From NCBI RefSeq assembly GCF_001045555.1, contig NZ_LFBU01000001.1, positions 2,294,001-2,358,000 of the forward strand: 64,000 nucleotides of DNA, read 5' to 3'. The first letter of the stretch is position 1. Every line of letters starts with the position of its first letter. This document shows positions 18,205 to 26,669 of this stretch, one piece after another. This DNA comes from Marinobacter subterrani (GTDB lineage Bacteria > Pseudomonadota > Gammaproteobacteria > Pseudomonadales > Oleiphilaceae). The notes below the pieces were generated by a model. It was not told where the DNA came from. It saw only the letters and a program-made list of their open reading frames with translations, and searched no databases. Both the position numbers and the translations under genes were made by a program.

Positions 18205-19179
18205 ATGACCATGTTGATCAATTGCGTCGCCTACCAGGACGGCAAAAAACTCCGGGACATCGGCGTTGCCGAAATCCACGAATACGCCGACAAACCCGAC
18301 TGCTTTGTCTGGGTGGCGCTGCGGGATGCGGACGCCGAGGAACTGGAGCAGATGAAGCACGAATTCGGCCTGCACGATCTGGCCGTGGAAGATGCCCATT
18401 ACGAAAACCACCAGCGCCCTAAAATCGAGGAATATGGCAATACCCTGTTTGCTGTCATGACGACCCTCGACGTCGTAAACGGCGAAATCCTCCAGGGGGA
18501 AGTCGATGTATTTGTTGGTGAAAACTATGCCTTATCGGTCCGCAACGACAGCCAGCAGGGGTTTCTGGGTGTCCGCGAACGTTCCGAGCGGGAGCCCCAG
18601 CTCTTGCGCAAAGGGCCCGCGTTTGTTCTCTACGCACTGTTGGATGCGGTTGTCGACCGCTACTTTCCGATCATGGAAATGCTGGAAACCGAGATTGAAT
18701 CGCTGGAGGAGCAGATTTTCATACGGGGATCAGAGCGACGCAACATGGAGCGGCTTTACGCGCTCAAACGCAAGGTCATGTTGCTGAAACACGCTGTAGG
18801 GCCGCTGATGGAGTCGGTGGGGCATCTGCACGGCGGGCGCGTACCGGCTCTGTGCGCTGATACCCAGGATTACTTCCGTGACGTCTCGGACCACCTTGCA
18901 CGCATCAATGCATCGATCAATACAGTGCGCGAGACCATCACCACGGCGATTCAGGTCAACCTGTCCATGGTCGCGATTGAAGAAGGCGAAGTGAACAAGC
19001 GCCTTGCTGCCTGGGCCGCCATTTTTGCGGTCGCCACCGTGCTGGCCGGCATCTGGGGCATGAACTTCAAGCACATGCCGGAACTGGATTCGGCGTACGG
19101 CTATCCGGCAGCCCTGTTGACCATGGTCTGTGCCTGCGGCTTTCTCTACTACCGGTTCAGGAAAGCGCGCTGGTTATAA
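18205..19179 (+). CDS. CorA-family divalent metal ion channel
   Basis: A 324-aa CorA-type protein. The large cytoplasmic N-terminal domain contains HDLAVEDAHYENHQRPKIEE, the typical CorA region. Two C-terminal membrane helices follow (AAWAAIFAVATVLAGIWGMN and YPAALLTMVCACGFLYYRF), with the signature GMNF at the end of TM1 and a short periplasmic loop (KHMPELDSAYG). It would move Mg2+, Co2+ or Zn2+; the ion is not inferable. GGGAG lies upstream of ATG 18205; an alternative ATG is two codons downstream. Confidence 0.92.
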   Translation: MTMLINCVAYQDGKKLRDIGVAEIHEYADKPDCFVWVALRDADAEELEQMKHEFGLHDLAVEDAHYENHQRPKIEEYGNTLFAVMTTLDVVNGEILQGEVDVFVGENYALSVRNDSQQGFLGVRERSEREPQLLRKGPAFVLYALLDAVVDRYFPIMEMLETEIESLEEQIFIRGSERRNMERLYALKRKVMLLKHAVGPLMESVGHLHGGRVPALCADTQDYFRDVSDHLARINASINTVRETITTAIQVNLSMVAIEEGEVNKRLAAWAAIFAVATVLAGIWGMNFKHMPELDSAYGYPAALLTMVCACGFLYYRFRKARWL

Positions 19180-19194
19180 GTCAGGTTCCTGGTC

Positions 19195-19380
19195 CCCGTC
19201 GACCGGGCGTCCAACCAATCGATTAGCTTTGAGAAGGAAGGCTATGATTGTATGCGGAGTTGAGCTGACTGGCAGCGACGCGGTGGTGTGCTTGCTGAAT
19301 ATGGACAGGGGTCAGTTCAACCTGCCGGAGTGCAAGGTGCGCAAACTGTCACTGCCTATGCGGGGCACCTGCAGGGTCAG
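19195..19380 (+). pseudogene. Chimeric fragment: PEGA-lipoprotein piece joined to DUF3010 piece
   Basis: Bases 19195-19245 encode VPVDRASNQSISFEKEGY, matching codons in the PEGA lipoprotein at 16168-16218. From GGCTATGATTGT onward (about 19241) the sequence becomes MIVCGVELTGSDAVVCLLNM, then DRGQFNLPECKVRKLSLP, matching the start of the DUF3010 gene at 26178. Both parents share GGCTA(C/T)GA at the join. Neither half is a complete gene. Confidence 0.75.
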
Positions 19381-19425
19381 CGTAGCTGACGGCCTGGTCT
19401 GCAATTTTCCGGCACCCCAGGCGGA

Positions 19426-19686
19426 TCAAGTCCCGGCGGCCTGCTCCACCGCGGCGTCTATTTTCTCAATGGCTTGATTGAGAACCTTTTCAGACTCCTT
19501 GTGGTTGCCCGCCTTGTGGAGCGCTTCTCCTTTTGCACGGAGTTTCTCAACCTCAGCCCTGGTGGTTGCATCCAGCTCCGCTGACTGAAGCTGAGAATCG
19601 ACCTGTTTCATAAGCGTGGGGCACTGATTACTGAACGCCGGTGATGAAAAAAGCAGCATTGCGAGTAAAACGAAAAGATAGCGCAT
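19426..19686 (-). CDS. Small exported protein of unknown function
   Basis: An 86-aa protein with a Sec signal peptide (MRYLFVLLAMLLFSSPAFSN) and a short, charged, helical mature part with one conserved-looking Cys (QCPTLMKQVDSQL). The C-terminal ~50 residues form a TPR-like helix pair (AKGEALHKAGNHKESEKVLN). GGAGAAT upstream of the ATG is a good ribosome site. I cannot assign a family. Confidence 0.72.
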   Translation of the reverse strand: MRYLFVLLAMLLFSSPAFSNQCPTLMKQVDSQLQSAELDATTRAEVEKLRAKGEALHKAGNHKESEKVLNQAIEKIDAAVEQAAGT

Positions 19687-19874
19687 GGGTATTCTCCTTT
19701 TTATCCATCCGTCCTCTTAACAGCATAGTCGATTCAAATCGGAAGCGGGAACTATTTCGAAGGTCAAGCAGCGCGAACAAGGCGCGTGCCATGAGCAGGA
19801 ACCGTTCTGCGTTACAATATCGCGGAAGCTCCTCAAAGAGCCCACGCATCAAGATCAGAAAGCAGGAGCATTCA

Positions 19875-20246
19875 ATGACGTTTGATTTCCACGGCCGGCG
19901 CGTAATCGTCGCTGGCGGCAGTAAGGGTATTGGCCGAGCCATCGCATTGGGATTTGCCCATACCGGTGCCAGCGTTTCTGTATGCGCACGCGGACAGACA
20001 GCCCTGGACGCACTGGCGGAAGAAGCGGAAGGCGAAGGGCTGTCGCTACATGTGGCCGCCTGCGACATCGGCGACAAAGCTGCGCTGGAGACTTATCTGC
20101 AGAGCGCCATGGGCGAGCTGGGTGGCCTGGACGTGCTGGTCAATTGCGCCTCGGCGTTCGGGCGGGAGGACAACGAAGAAGGCTGGCTGAGCAGCGTTGA
20201 GGTGGATCTGATGGGCACGGTTCGCGGCGGCCAGGTTCTGTCCTGA
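19875..20246 (+). pseudogene. Truncated short-chain dehydrogenase/reductase gene
   Basis: The reading starts with a proper SDR N-terminus: RRVIVAGGSKGIGRAIALGF (Rossmann TGxxxGxG variant), CARGQTALDAL, AACDIGDKAAL and GGLDVLVNCASAFGR (the NNAG position). It stops at 123 residues, half the usual ~250, before the catalytic Ser and YxxxK. The start has AGGAG upstream. It is a 3'-truncated remnant. Confidence 0.8.
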
Positions 20247-20394
20247 ACCATGGCACAGCAGCCAGGTAACAGGCATGGCCCAAACTTTCCAGCCCGCGAA
20301 CATCGGAAAGCGTGGCCGGGTCTGGTCTAAGCACCTCCCTTGCGTTAAATGCTAGGATTCATCCAACCCATGGAGACAAGGACATCTCAGAGAC

Positions 20395-21141
20395 ATGAAC
20401 ACCAACTACAAGATCGCCCTGCTGATTGATTGCGACAACGTCAGCAACCAATCCATTGAGGGCGTGCTTCAGGAACTGGCCAAATACGGAGCCGTCAACG
20501 TGCGCCATGCGCATGGCAACTGGAATGGCCCGCAACTGGGTGGCTGGATCGAAAAGCTGCATGCCAACGCCATTCGCCCCGTGCAGCAATTCGCCTACAC
20601 CACCGGCAAGAACGCCACCGATGCCTCCATGATCATCGACGCTATGGACCTGCTCTACAGTGGCAACGTCAATGCCTTCGCCCTGATGACCAGTGATTCC
20701 GACTTTACGCCCCTGGTGATGCGCATTCTGGAGGCAGGGCTACCAGTGTTTGGTTTCGGCGAACGCAAAACCCCAATGCCGTTTGTGAACGCCTGTTCCC
20801 AGTTCATCTACACGGAGAACCTGCGCGAAGAGAGCGAAGAATCGGATAACAGCGAGACTGGCGGGCCTGCCAAACCCAAGCCCACCGCCAAGCGAACGCG
20901 CAAAGAGCTTCGGGGCGACACGGTTCTGGTTCGGACATTGCGCACGGCGGTGGAGCAAACCGCGGATGACGACGGCTGGGCGCACCTCGGCGCGGTTGGC
21001 ACCTACATTTCCAATAACAGCTCCTTCTCCCCCGTTAACTACGGGTACAAGAAGCTGAGTGATCTGGTCCGGGCCAGCGAGCTGTTTGAGATGAGTGTTC
21101 GGGACAAGAATACCCTCTACATCAAGAGCCCGGAGAAATAG
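20395..21141 (+). CDS. NYN-domain protein with C-terminal OST-HTH/LOTUS domain
   Basis: A 248-aa protein. Residues 5-145 form a NYN (PIN-like) nuclease domain with acidic residues in place: ALLIDCDNVS (D11, D13), NATDASMIIDAMDLLY and LMTSDSDFTPLV. After a charged linker (residues ~145-165), residues ~175-246 form an OST-HTH/LOTUS RNA-binding domain (VLVRTLRTAVEQTADDDGWA, FSPVNYGYKKLSDLVRASE). This pairing is found in bacterial LabA-like proteins thought to act on RNA. AAGGA upstream of the ATG. It stands alone. Confidence 0.9.
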   Translation: MNTNYKIALLIDCDNVSNQSIEGVLQELAKYGAVNVRHAHGNWNGPQLGGWIEKLHANAIRPVQQFAYTTGKNATDASMIIDAMDLLYSGNVNAFALMTSDSDFTPLVMRILEAGLPVFGFGERKTPMPFVNACSQFIYTENLREESEESDNSETGGPAKPKPTAKRTRKELRGDTVLVRTLRTAVEQTADDDGWAHLGAVGTYISNNSSFSPVNYGYKKLSDLVRASELFEMSVRDKNTLYIKSPEK

Positions 21142-21244
21142 GTCGCGGCTCATTTCCGAACGGCGATTTATCGACCGGCTTTTTAGCCTGCCATCACCCG
21201 CTTCCTCCCTGCTGATAGCCTGAGCCAGGCAAAGGAAGCGGATA

Positions 21245-21316
21245 ATCGAACTCACAGAATAATACGCTGTTCCTCTCAGAGCGTTTCACCCTGTACATCA
21301 AATCGTCTGCCAGTCG
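21245..21316 (-). pseudogene. 3' fragment of a diguanylate cyclase gene
   Basis: The reverse strand reads RLADDLMYRVKRSERNSVLF then CEFD, nearly the same as the C-terminal end of the diguanylate cyclase at 29433 (VRLADDLMYKVKRSERNSVL). Nothing else of the gene is present. Confidence 0.7.
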
Positions 21317-21322
21317 GCTCGA

Positions 21323-21607
21323 TCAGTCGCCGATTTCTTCCTTCACGGGCTTGCCGTTAACCGGATTGTAGTAGATTTCTACACGCTTTCCGTCTTTCTG
21401 CCAGCCATAGATTTCATAACAGTTGGTGTCAGTCACGTTGAAGCGCTTGATCTTGTAACCCTGCTCCTCCAGGGATTTACGAAACATATCCTGATCCTTC
21501 CAGGAGGACTTGGGCGCTTCGGTGCATTGCGGATCAGCCAGGGCCATTCCGGACACGGAGGTAGCAACAACAAGGGCCAGTGCTTTGGTGATAGTCTTTG
21601 CTTTCAT
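21323..21607 (-). CDS. Periplasmic PepSY-domain protein
   Basis: A 94-aa exported protein with a signal peptide (ITKALALVVATSVSGMALAD) and one PepSY-like domain (MFRKSLEEQGYKIKRFNVTD, CYEIYGWQKDGKRVEIYYNP, GKPVKEEIGD). The ATG at 21607 has AAGGA eight bases upstream. It lies 39 bp downstream of a cytochrome b561 gene on the same strand. Pairs like this are often controlled by QseBC-type systems, and matching half-sites are seen at 22273-22343. Confidence 0.85.
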   Translation of the reverse strand: MKAKTITKALALVVATSVSGMALADPQCTEAPKSSWKDQDMFRKSLEEQGYKIKRFNVTDTNCYEIYGWQKDGKRVEIYYNPVNGKPVKEEIGD

Positions 21608-21645
21608 GGTCATTCCTTTTTTGAGTGATAAACGAAAGGTCACGC

Positions 21646-22185
21646 TCAGGCCAGGTCATCCCCGGACGCAGCGCGTTTTTTGCCGGTAATCATGGCGCGC
21701 GGCAGGTTTTCACCGTGACGCCGACTGGCTACAAACACCCCGGCCAGGTGTGCAACCACAAGAACCATGACGCCGTCCGCCAGAAAGCCATGAGTCTCTT
21801 CCATCCATTCCACACCCCAGAACATGTCGGTGGTCTGGAGCCAGCCGCTGAATGCCGTTGCTGCCAGCGCAATCATCAGCAGAATCACCATGGCACCACC
21901 GGCCGGGTTGTGGCCCAGGTGGCGACGTTCGCGTTTGGCGGCGATATCACCCAGGTAATTCAGGACGGTTTTAGGGCCATGGACGAAATGGTGGAAACGG
22001 GCATAGTGAGAGCCAATCAGGCCCCAGATCACCCGGAAGGTCAGCAGCCCGGCGATGATGTAGCCGGAGATTTCATGGGGATCATCCCATTCGCCCCCGG
22101 TAATCCAGGAAAACGTGAAACAACCGACCAGGGACCAGTGAAAAATACGGACCAGCGGATCCCACACGCGAACGGATTCAGGCAT
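21646..22185 (-). CDS. Cytochrome b561-type membrane protein
   Basis: A 179-aa inner-membrane cytochrome b with four predicted helices. It opens VRVWDPLVRIFHWSLVGCFT, the Ni/Fe-hydrogenase/b561 family signature. Candidate haem-ligating histidines are in FHW (helix 1), EISGY/HEISG (helix 2), and ETHGF and VAHLAGV (later helices). It would pass electrons from the quinone pool to a periplasmic acceptor. It is first in an operon with the PepSY gene and lies below a cluster of CTTAA half-sites. Confidence 0.9.
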   Translation of the reverse strand: MPESVRVWDPLVRIFHWSLVGCFTFSWITGGEWDDPHEISGYIIAGLLTFRVIWGLIGSHYARFHHFVHGPKTVLNYLGDIAAKRERRHLGHNPAGGAMVILLMIALAATAFSGWLQTTDMFWGVEWMEETHGFLADGVMVLVVAHLAGVFVASRRHGENLPRAMITGKKRAASGDDLA

Positions 22186-22272
22186 TGTCTGTTCCTTCAG
22201 GGTATTGATTGGTGCCGGTGGAATTCGAATTCACCGGAATGCAGTCATGGGTCCTGACTTTAGAGGTTCTTT

Positions 22273-22343
22273 CTTAAGTGAGCCTTAACGCAGGTCGCCT
22301 GAAAACTTAAGGCGCTCCTAAGCTCTCTGTCAGGTCAGCCTAA
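22273..22343. promoter_or_regulatory. Array of CTTAA half-sites phased by 11 bp (QseB/PmrA-type operator)
   Basis: CTTAA occurs at 22273, 22284 and 22306, and CCTAA at 22317 and 22339. All offsets are multiples of 11 bp, so the sites fall on one face of the helix. OmpR-family regulators of the PmrA/QseB type bind CTTAA-N6-CTTAA. The array lies between the divergent cytochrome b561/PepSY operon and the MOSC gene. Confidence 0.6.
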
Positions 22344-22350
22344 GAGTGGT

Positions 22351-22821
22351 TTGAGACGGTTTGCAATCAAATCCAGTAGCGCCAATCATTCCAGTCATGA
22401 CATCAGCCCCGCCCGTGGCGAGGCCATGGAAGCACTCCAAAGCGTGGCGGTCACACCCGGAAAAGGCCTGGAAGGCGACCGATTCAAAGGCCGCGAAACC
22501 AGCAAACGGCAGGTCGCCCTGATCCAGCAAGAACACCTGCAAGCCATTGCGTCCTGCCTTCAACGTGAAGCCATCGCACCCGAGCTTTTCCGACGCAACA
22601 TTGTGGTGTCTGGCCTGAACCTGCTGGCCCTGAAGGGCAAGCAATTCCGAATCGGCAATGTGGTGCTGGAATACACAGGGCTTTGCCATCCCTGCAGCAA
22701 AATGGAAACGTCACTGGGGCCCGGCGGTTACAACGCCATGCGCGGGCACGGAGGAATCACAATGCGGGTGGTTGAAGCGGGTGAGCTTGCCCTTGGGGAC
22801 GACGTCCGGGCCTGTCTGTAA
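22351..22821 (+). CDS. MOSC-domain protein
   Basis: A 156-aa protein with the MOSC (molybdenum cofactor sulfurase C-terminal) fold: ISPARGEAMEALQSVAVTPG, GLEGDRFKGRE, ALIQQEHLQAIAS, FRRNIVVSGLNLLALKGKQF. The conserved cysteine is in YTGLCHPCSKME. Such proteins handle sulfur or molybdenum cofactor or hydroxylamine-type reductions (YiiM-like). The start is uncertain: the first ~17 residues look unlike the family. A fragment of its 3' end is duplicated at 12629. Confidence 0.85.
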   Translation: MRRFAIKSSSANHSSHDISPARGEAMEALQSVAVTPGKGLEGDRFKGRETSKRQVALIQQEHLQAIASCLQREAIAPELFRRNIVVSGLNLLALKGKQFRIGNVVLEYTGLCHPCSKMETSLGPGGYNAMRGHGGITMRVVEAGELALGDDVRACL

Positions 22822-23112
22822 TCAAGTTTCACTGAGAGTGGAAATACCGTTGACCTCAATCACCGTTTTGGCACCCGCCCGCTCAATGATTTTCAGGAGG
22901 GTGGACTGAATGGTTTCGTCTTCCCGGGCGTCACCGCCACTCACAAACGTTTGCTTCTGGGGTTCCGCGCCCTCTTCCTCGGTAAATGAAATCACAACCT
23001 CGCTGGCTGAATCCGGCGTTTTACCAAAGTACTCCAGCGAAACTAACGGATAGCCGTGAAAGCCCTTCTTAACCTGCTTTGCAATACGCTTCTTCGCTTT
23101 ATCCACGTGCAT
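22822..23112 (-). CDS. Hypothetical acidic protein
   Basis: A 96-aa cytoplasmic protein with no signal peptide. It begins MHVDKAKKRIAKQVKKGFHG and has a beta-rich middle (GYPLVSLEYFGKTP, EVVISFTEEEGAE) and a helical end (TIQSTLLKIIERAGAKTVIE). It converges tail to tail with the MOSC gene with no gap. I do not recognise the family. Confidence 0.7.
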   Translation of the reverse strand: MHVDKAKKRIAKQVKKGFHGYPLVSLEYFGKTPDSASEVVISFTEEEGAEPQKQTFVSGGDAREDETIQSTLLKIIERAGAKTVIEVNGISTLSET

Positions 23113-23289
23113 AATCGGAGCCTTTCGCTGCGTTTGTTATCTGGGTGCGCATGAGCACCCAGATCAAAACACAAAACCCTATTTTTCGGACGTTGTAAAC
23201 GCTTTTGTGAATACGCTCAGGCCGCGTTTGGAACGGTTAAGTTCGAGTCCCGACTAAGTGCAAAAATGCCTGGCTCTCAGAGCTTAATG

Positions 23290-23778
23290 TCACTGGTTCT
23301 TCAAATCGCGATAAACCTCACAAGCCTTATCTCGCTCTCGCGCCAACTGGGGGTCGCTATTTCCCATAGCAGCAACCGTCGCCGCATTACACGCCCGCCG
23401 GGCCTCTTCCAGCCCGGAGAGCGTTTGTGCGGAACCGATATTGGCAACAATAGGTTTGAAAGACACCGCAGCATTACAGTACATATTCTGAACCTGCACC
23501 TGCCGCAAGCCTTCTACCCCTGATTGCTTCAACTCCAGACAAAGGGCATTGAATAGCTTTGAGGCCTTAACAGTGCATTTGGAGAACTTGCTGATATTTT
23601 GCTGGTAATTCGCACATACACTTTCCGGACGCACTCGCCATAGCTGATGCTGGTATGAGACAGGCGTACCCTCGTATTCGACAACGACGGGAGTAATCTC
23701 AAGGTTTCTGGTTTCATTGAAATGATTCGATACCGTCGTCTGCACGGTATTCAGGTATGCGGAGAACACCAAACTCAC
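23290..23778 (-). CDS. Hypothetical protein sharing a C-terminal motif with the NERD protein
   Basis: About 162 aa from a GTG at 23776-23778; the start is uncertain and the gene may be 5'-truncated, because an earlier in-frame start lies inside the neighbouring gene. The body has four cysteines (SVCANYQQ, SKCTVKAS, ALCLELKQ, MYCNAAV). The C-terminus EEARRACNAATVAAMGNSDP followed by QLARERDKACEVYRDLK closely resembles the C-terminus of the NERD protein at 24487 (QECNALIAAAIGNRDPRLLR). It is the third gene on this strand after the NERD and cold-shock/DUF1294 genes. No family recognised. Confidence 0.6.
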   Translation of the reverse strand: MSLVFSAYLNTVQTTVSNHFNETRNLEITPVVVEYEGTPVSYQHQLWRVRPESVCANYQQNISKFSKCTVKASKLFNALCLELKQSGVEGLRQVQVQNMYCNAAVSFKPIVANIGSAQTLSGLEEARRACNAATVAAMGNSDPQLARERDKACEVYRDLKNQ

Positions 23779-23848
23779 CGGGTCCAAGATTTTATGCTCC
23801 GAAATTAATCCAGATTCGGAAAACCGATAAAGGCTTTTCCGTTGTCTA

Positions 23849-24490
23849 CTACCAGATAAGCGGCTGCAACGACTTCGACAAATCAAAGCCCAACTGTTGA
23901 CGCCAGCTCATTGCTTCCGGGGCCACAACTAGCCACCCCAGAGCGCCAAGATTGGACAAGACCGCCAGCCAGAAAACGAACTGATAGCTGCCCTTCCGCG
24001 TCTTGTGCCGAAAAGCCTTCTGGGCCACCAGTGCACCGGGCCAGCCACAACACAGTTCGAAAAGATGCAGCGTGTTCTCCGCGATGCGTTGGCCACCCCG
24101 CTGCGCCGCCTGCTTATCGATCCAATACATCACAAACAACACCAGACTCACCCCACCGTAGGCAGCCAGAATAGAGACAGGCAGATACCTCTGATAGAAC
24201 AGTCCAGCCAGAGTGATGAAAAACAACAGCACCACTGCAGCCGCCACCCAGAACCCCGGGGCCATGCTGGCGCCAACCTTTGCCGCTCCAGCGTATTGAA
24301 AGCGCCCTGCCCTTGGCCGACCCTGAGCATCCGTCGCAATGCTGTATGTCACCTTGCGATTGGAAACCGGCCGGCCCCTGCCGGCATAACTGCTGATATG
24401 CGCAAAGACCCGTTCACCACCGACCTCCGGCGTAATAAAACCAAACCCCTTGGCGTCATTCCACGCAGTGAGTAACCCTTTCTGATTCAA
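23849..24490 (-). CDS. Cold-shock domain / DUF1294 membrane protein
   Basis: A 213-aa fusion. Residues 1-65 form a cold-shock domain ([29 protein letters not shown]). Residues ~80-205 are a DUF1294 membrane domain with helices (FWVAAAVVLLFFITLAGLFY, LAAYGGVSLVLFVMYWIDKQ, FVFWLAVLSNLGALGWLVV) and the family motif AENTLHLFELCCGWPGALVA then QKAFRHKTRKGSYQ. The start is a TTG that overlaps the TGA stop of the NERD gene, so translation is coupled. Separate 5' and 3' fragments of this gene type lie at 15125 and 16676. Confidence 0.88.
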   Translation of the reverse strand: MNQKGLLTAWNDAKGFGFITPEVGGERVFAHISSYAGRGRPVSNRKVTYSIATDAQGRPRAGRFQYAGAAKVGASMAPGFWVAAAVVLLFFITLAGLFYQRYLPVSILAAYGGVSLVLFVMYWIDKQAAQRGGQRIAENTLHLFELCCGWPGALVAQKAFRHKTRKGSYQFVFWLAVLSNLGALGWLVVAPEAMSWRQQLGFDLSKSLQPLIW

Positions 24491-25539
24491 AGCACTTCTC
24501 CTTGCAGAACCTTATACCGAGTACACGCTTTATCCCTGTCTCTGAGAAGGCGCGGATCCCGATTGCCAATCGCGGCAGCGATTAAGGCGTTACATTCCTG
24601 CCGTGCCAGAAACAATTCCGAAGGAGGTTTGTGAACACGCTGAACCACAGTGCCCGAAGTAGTCGCCGGCACAACAGCTCTCGAATCAGTGCTGTGTTCG
24701 TTGACCGATTTACGAGGAACAGGCTGAGGTGCGACCTGAACCTTGTTTTCAGCGTTCCTTTTAGTGGCTATTGCCATCGCCCCAGAGACAAAGTTCGAAT
24801 AGGCATTCACTCCAATCACACCGACTCCCAGCATCAAGACCGGGAATACCAGCAGCTTGAGACGCCACCTGCTCCGCCGACGGGGCACGTGACCGTAGCG
24901 CTCGGCCACCAAGCCTCTTACATGGCGAGCATGGGCCTGATCGGTGGCGAACGATGCCTTTAGGCGACCGGACGCCACCTTTTCCCGGACCTCCGCAACT
25001 TGCTCCGGGGTCAGCACCAACTCCCGGTGGGATTTTATAAAGCGGATATACCCGAGCCCCTGAGTCACGTTTTCCGGCATAGGCGTTTTGAAGGTGCTGT
25101 CCCCCACGAACACCACCACCGAATGCATCTGATGGTCACCCAGCCCGAGTAGCGTCTGCAGTGTTCTAACGTGCTTATAGTTCTGGTGCAGCGGGTTCTG
25201 GAACTTGTGGTTGGACCGATAAATCTTCTGAGTCCAGGTGCGCTTATGAGCGCCACCGAAGATCCAGCCCCTCATGTTTTTGGTCTCGACAACGAAGACC
25301 CCAAACTCCGAAATCAGAACATGGTCGATTTGGGTGGTGCCATCTTCCGTGGCGAAGGTAACGTTCTTGATGAGATGGTAGCGGGACTTATCCAGGAACC
25401 ACCGCGCAGAGAGGTTCACCAGAAACTCGCCAAACTTGCCTTTGAACAAGGGCGACTTGATCAGGCCCGCTATGATGGCAAGAGGTAACAGATACCAGAC
25501 GGCAGCAATAAGAGGCTGGTAAACCGGGCTCAAATCCAT
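24487..25539 (-). CDS. NERD-domain (nuclease-related) membrane protein
   Basis: A 350-aa protein. An N-terminal helix (LIAAVWYLLPLAIIAGLIKS) is followed by a NERD domain at about residues 35-155 (YHLIKNVTFATEDGTTQIDH, VFVVETKNMRGWIFG: the D...ExK nuclease core). A second membrane helix lies at about 230-250. The C-terminal ~35 residues (ECNALIAAAIGNRDPRLL) recur in the gene at 23290. The domain suggests a DNA-related nuclease of unknown role. It is first of a coupled cluster. Confidence 0.88.
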   Translation of the reverse strand: MDLSPVYQPLIAAVWYLLPLAIIAGLIKSPLFKGKFGEFLVNLSARWFLDKSRYHLIKNVTFATEDGTTQIDHVLISEFGVFVVETKNMRGWIFGGAHKRTWTQKIYRSNHKFQNPLHQNYKHVRTLQTLLGLGDHQMHSVVVFVGDSTFKTPMPENVTQGLGYIRFIKSHRELVLTPEQVAEVREKVASGRLKASFATDQAHARHVRGLVAERYGHVPRRRSRWRLKLLVFPVLMLGVGVIGVNAYSNFVSGAMAIATKRNAENKVQVAPQPVPRKSVNEHSTDSRAVVPATTSGTVVQRVHKPPSELFLARQECNALIAAAIGNRDPRLLRDRDKACTRYKVLQGEVL

Positions 25540-25803
25540 TTCTCAGACATCCTTGTTTCGCATCCTTCAAACAATCCAATCTGAACGATAAATCAGTCTT
25601 TACTTCAGTGCCTTAGGATTTTTGTAACGCCTTTTGGAGGAAACCCAAGCCATTATGGCCTGGAAACCAGATCTTTCCCGTCTCTCCTGGTCCCGGCTTT
25701 CTCGATTCAAAAAACTATATCTGCTTATATCCCCGTTCCCGCAACCATGCTAAAAGACTCCACCCGGCAGTAGCCCGGGCATTCTTCCCACCAGGATCTC
25801 AGC

Positions 25804-26148
25804 ATGTCAGACAAATTTTTCTTCAAGGGCCGGCAGGATGCACGCCAGCACCACACCGCTTACGGCGGCTTTCAGACCAACGCCAGCCAGAAGAGTGGCA
25901 GCCTGAAGTATCCGCTCACGCTGGTGGTTACCAGTGAAGCACGCAAGCAGGAAGTTGAGGCTCAGGTGGCCGGGGCGAAGCTGCACGCGAGTATTTCGGT
26001 TGATACCAGCGAGGGCGCCGTTGAATCTATCAACGAGCTCACCGCTATCCTGAATAAAGGAGGAACGGTCACCACGGTAAAACCGCCCTCCCGCAACGAC
26101 GTCTGCAATTGCGGTAGCGGACTCAAATTCAAGAAGTGCTGCGGCTAA
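25804..26148 (+). CDS. SEC-C zinc-motif protein (PBPRA1643-type)
   Basis: A 114-aa protein starting MSDKFFFKGRQDARQHHTAY and ending in a SEC-C zinc-binding motif (NDVCNCGSGLKFKKCCG). This is the full form of the small SWIM/SEC-C family seen in marine gammaproteobacteria. It is probably cytoplasmic; the function is unknown. It is 23 bp upstream of the DUF3010 gene. The promoter plus the first ~30 codons are duplicated at 33190-33378. Confidence 0.88.
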   Translation: MSDKFFFKGRQDARQHHTAYGGFQTNASQKSGSLKYPLTLVVTSEARKQEVEAQVAGAKLHASISVDTSEGAVESINELTAILNKGGTVTTVKPPSRNDVCNCGSGLKFKKCCG

Positions 26149-26171
26149 CGACAGCCGGGGCATAGAGGGCA

Positions 26172-26612
26172 ATGGCTATGATTGTTTGCGGAGTTGAGCT
26201 GACTGGCAGCGATGCGGTGGTGTGTTTGCTGAATATGGACAGGGGGCAGTTCAACCTGCCGGAGTGCAAGGTGCGCAAATTGTCACTGCCGAAAAACCAT
26301 AGCCGTGAAGATCTGCAGCGGTTTCAGGCGGCCTTTGCGGAGTTAATGGCCGAGTACGGCGTCAGCAGTGTCGCGATCAAAGAACGGATGCCCAAAGGCA
26401 AATTTGCCGGCGGCGCCATCAGCTTTAAAATGGAAGCGGCCATTCAACTGATCAGCAGTGTTGAGTTGACGGTGACCATGCTGCCCCCGGCACTGATCAA
26501 GTCCACCCTGGCAGCCAACCCGCTGCCCATTGCCTTTGCCGACACGGGGTTGAAGGCCTTTCAGGAAACTGCTTTTATCGCTGCTTATGTGGGGCAGCTG
26601 CATGGTCGTTGA
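26172..26612 (+). CDS. DUF3010 family protein
   Basis: A 146-aa cytoplasmic protein matching DUF3010 (MIVCGVELTGSDAVVCLLNM; CKVRKLSLPKNHSREDLQRF; SVAIKERMPKGKFAGGAISF KME). The opening beta-strand pattern and conserved D/E residues recall an RNase H-like fold, but this is inference. An alternative ATG is two codons downstream. A fragment of its 5' end is joined to PEGA sequence at 19241. Confidence 0.85.
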   Translation: MAMIVCGVELTGSDAVVCLLNMDRGQFNLPECKVRKLSLPKNHSREDLQRFQAAFAELMAEYGVSSVAIKERMPKGKFAGGAISFKMEAAIQLISSVELTVTMLPPALIKSTLAANPLPIAFADTGLKAFQETAFIAAYVGQLHGR

Positions 26613-26669
26613 AGCTGTCAGCGTAGACGGCTTAAATTTTTCTCCGACAACTGTAAAAACCGGGTTTAA

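Noticed and set aside
23220..23270. TTCGAGTCCC resembling a tRNA T-loop
   Set aside because: No acceptor, D or anticodon arms can be built around it within 80 bases, so it is not a tRNA and too short to call a tRNA-derived attachment site.
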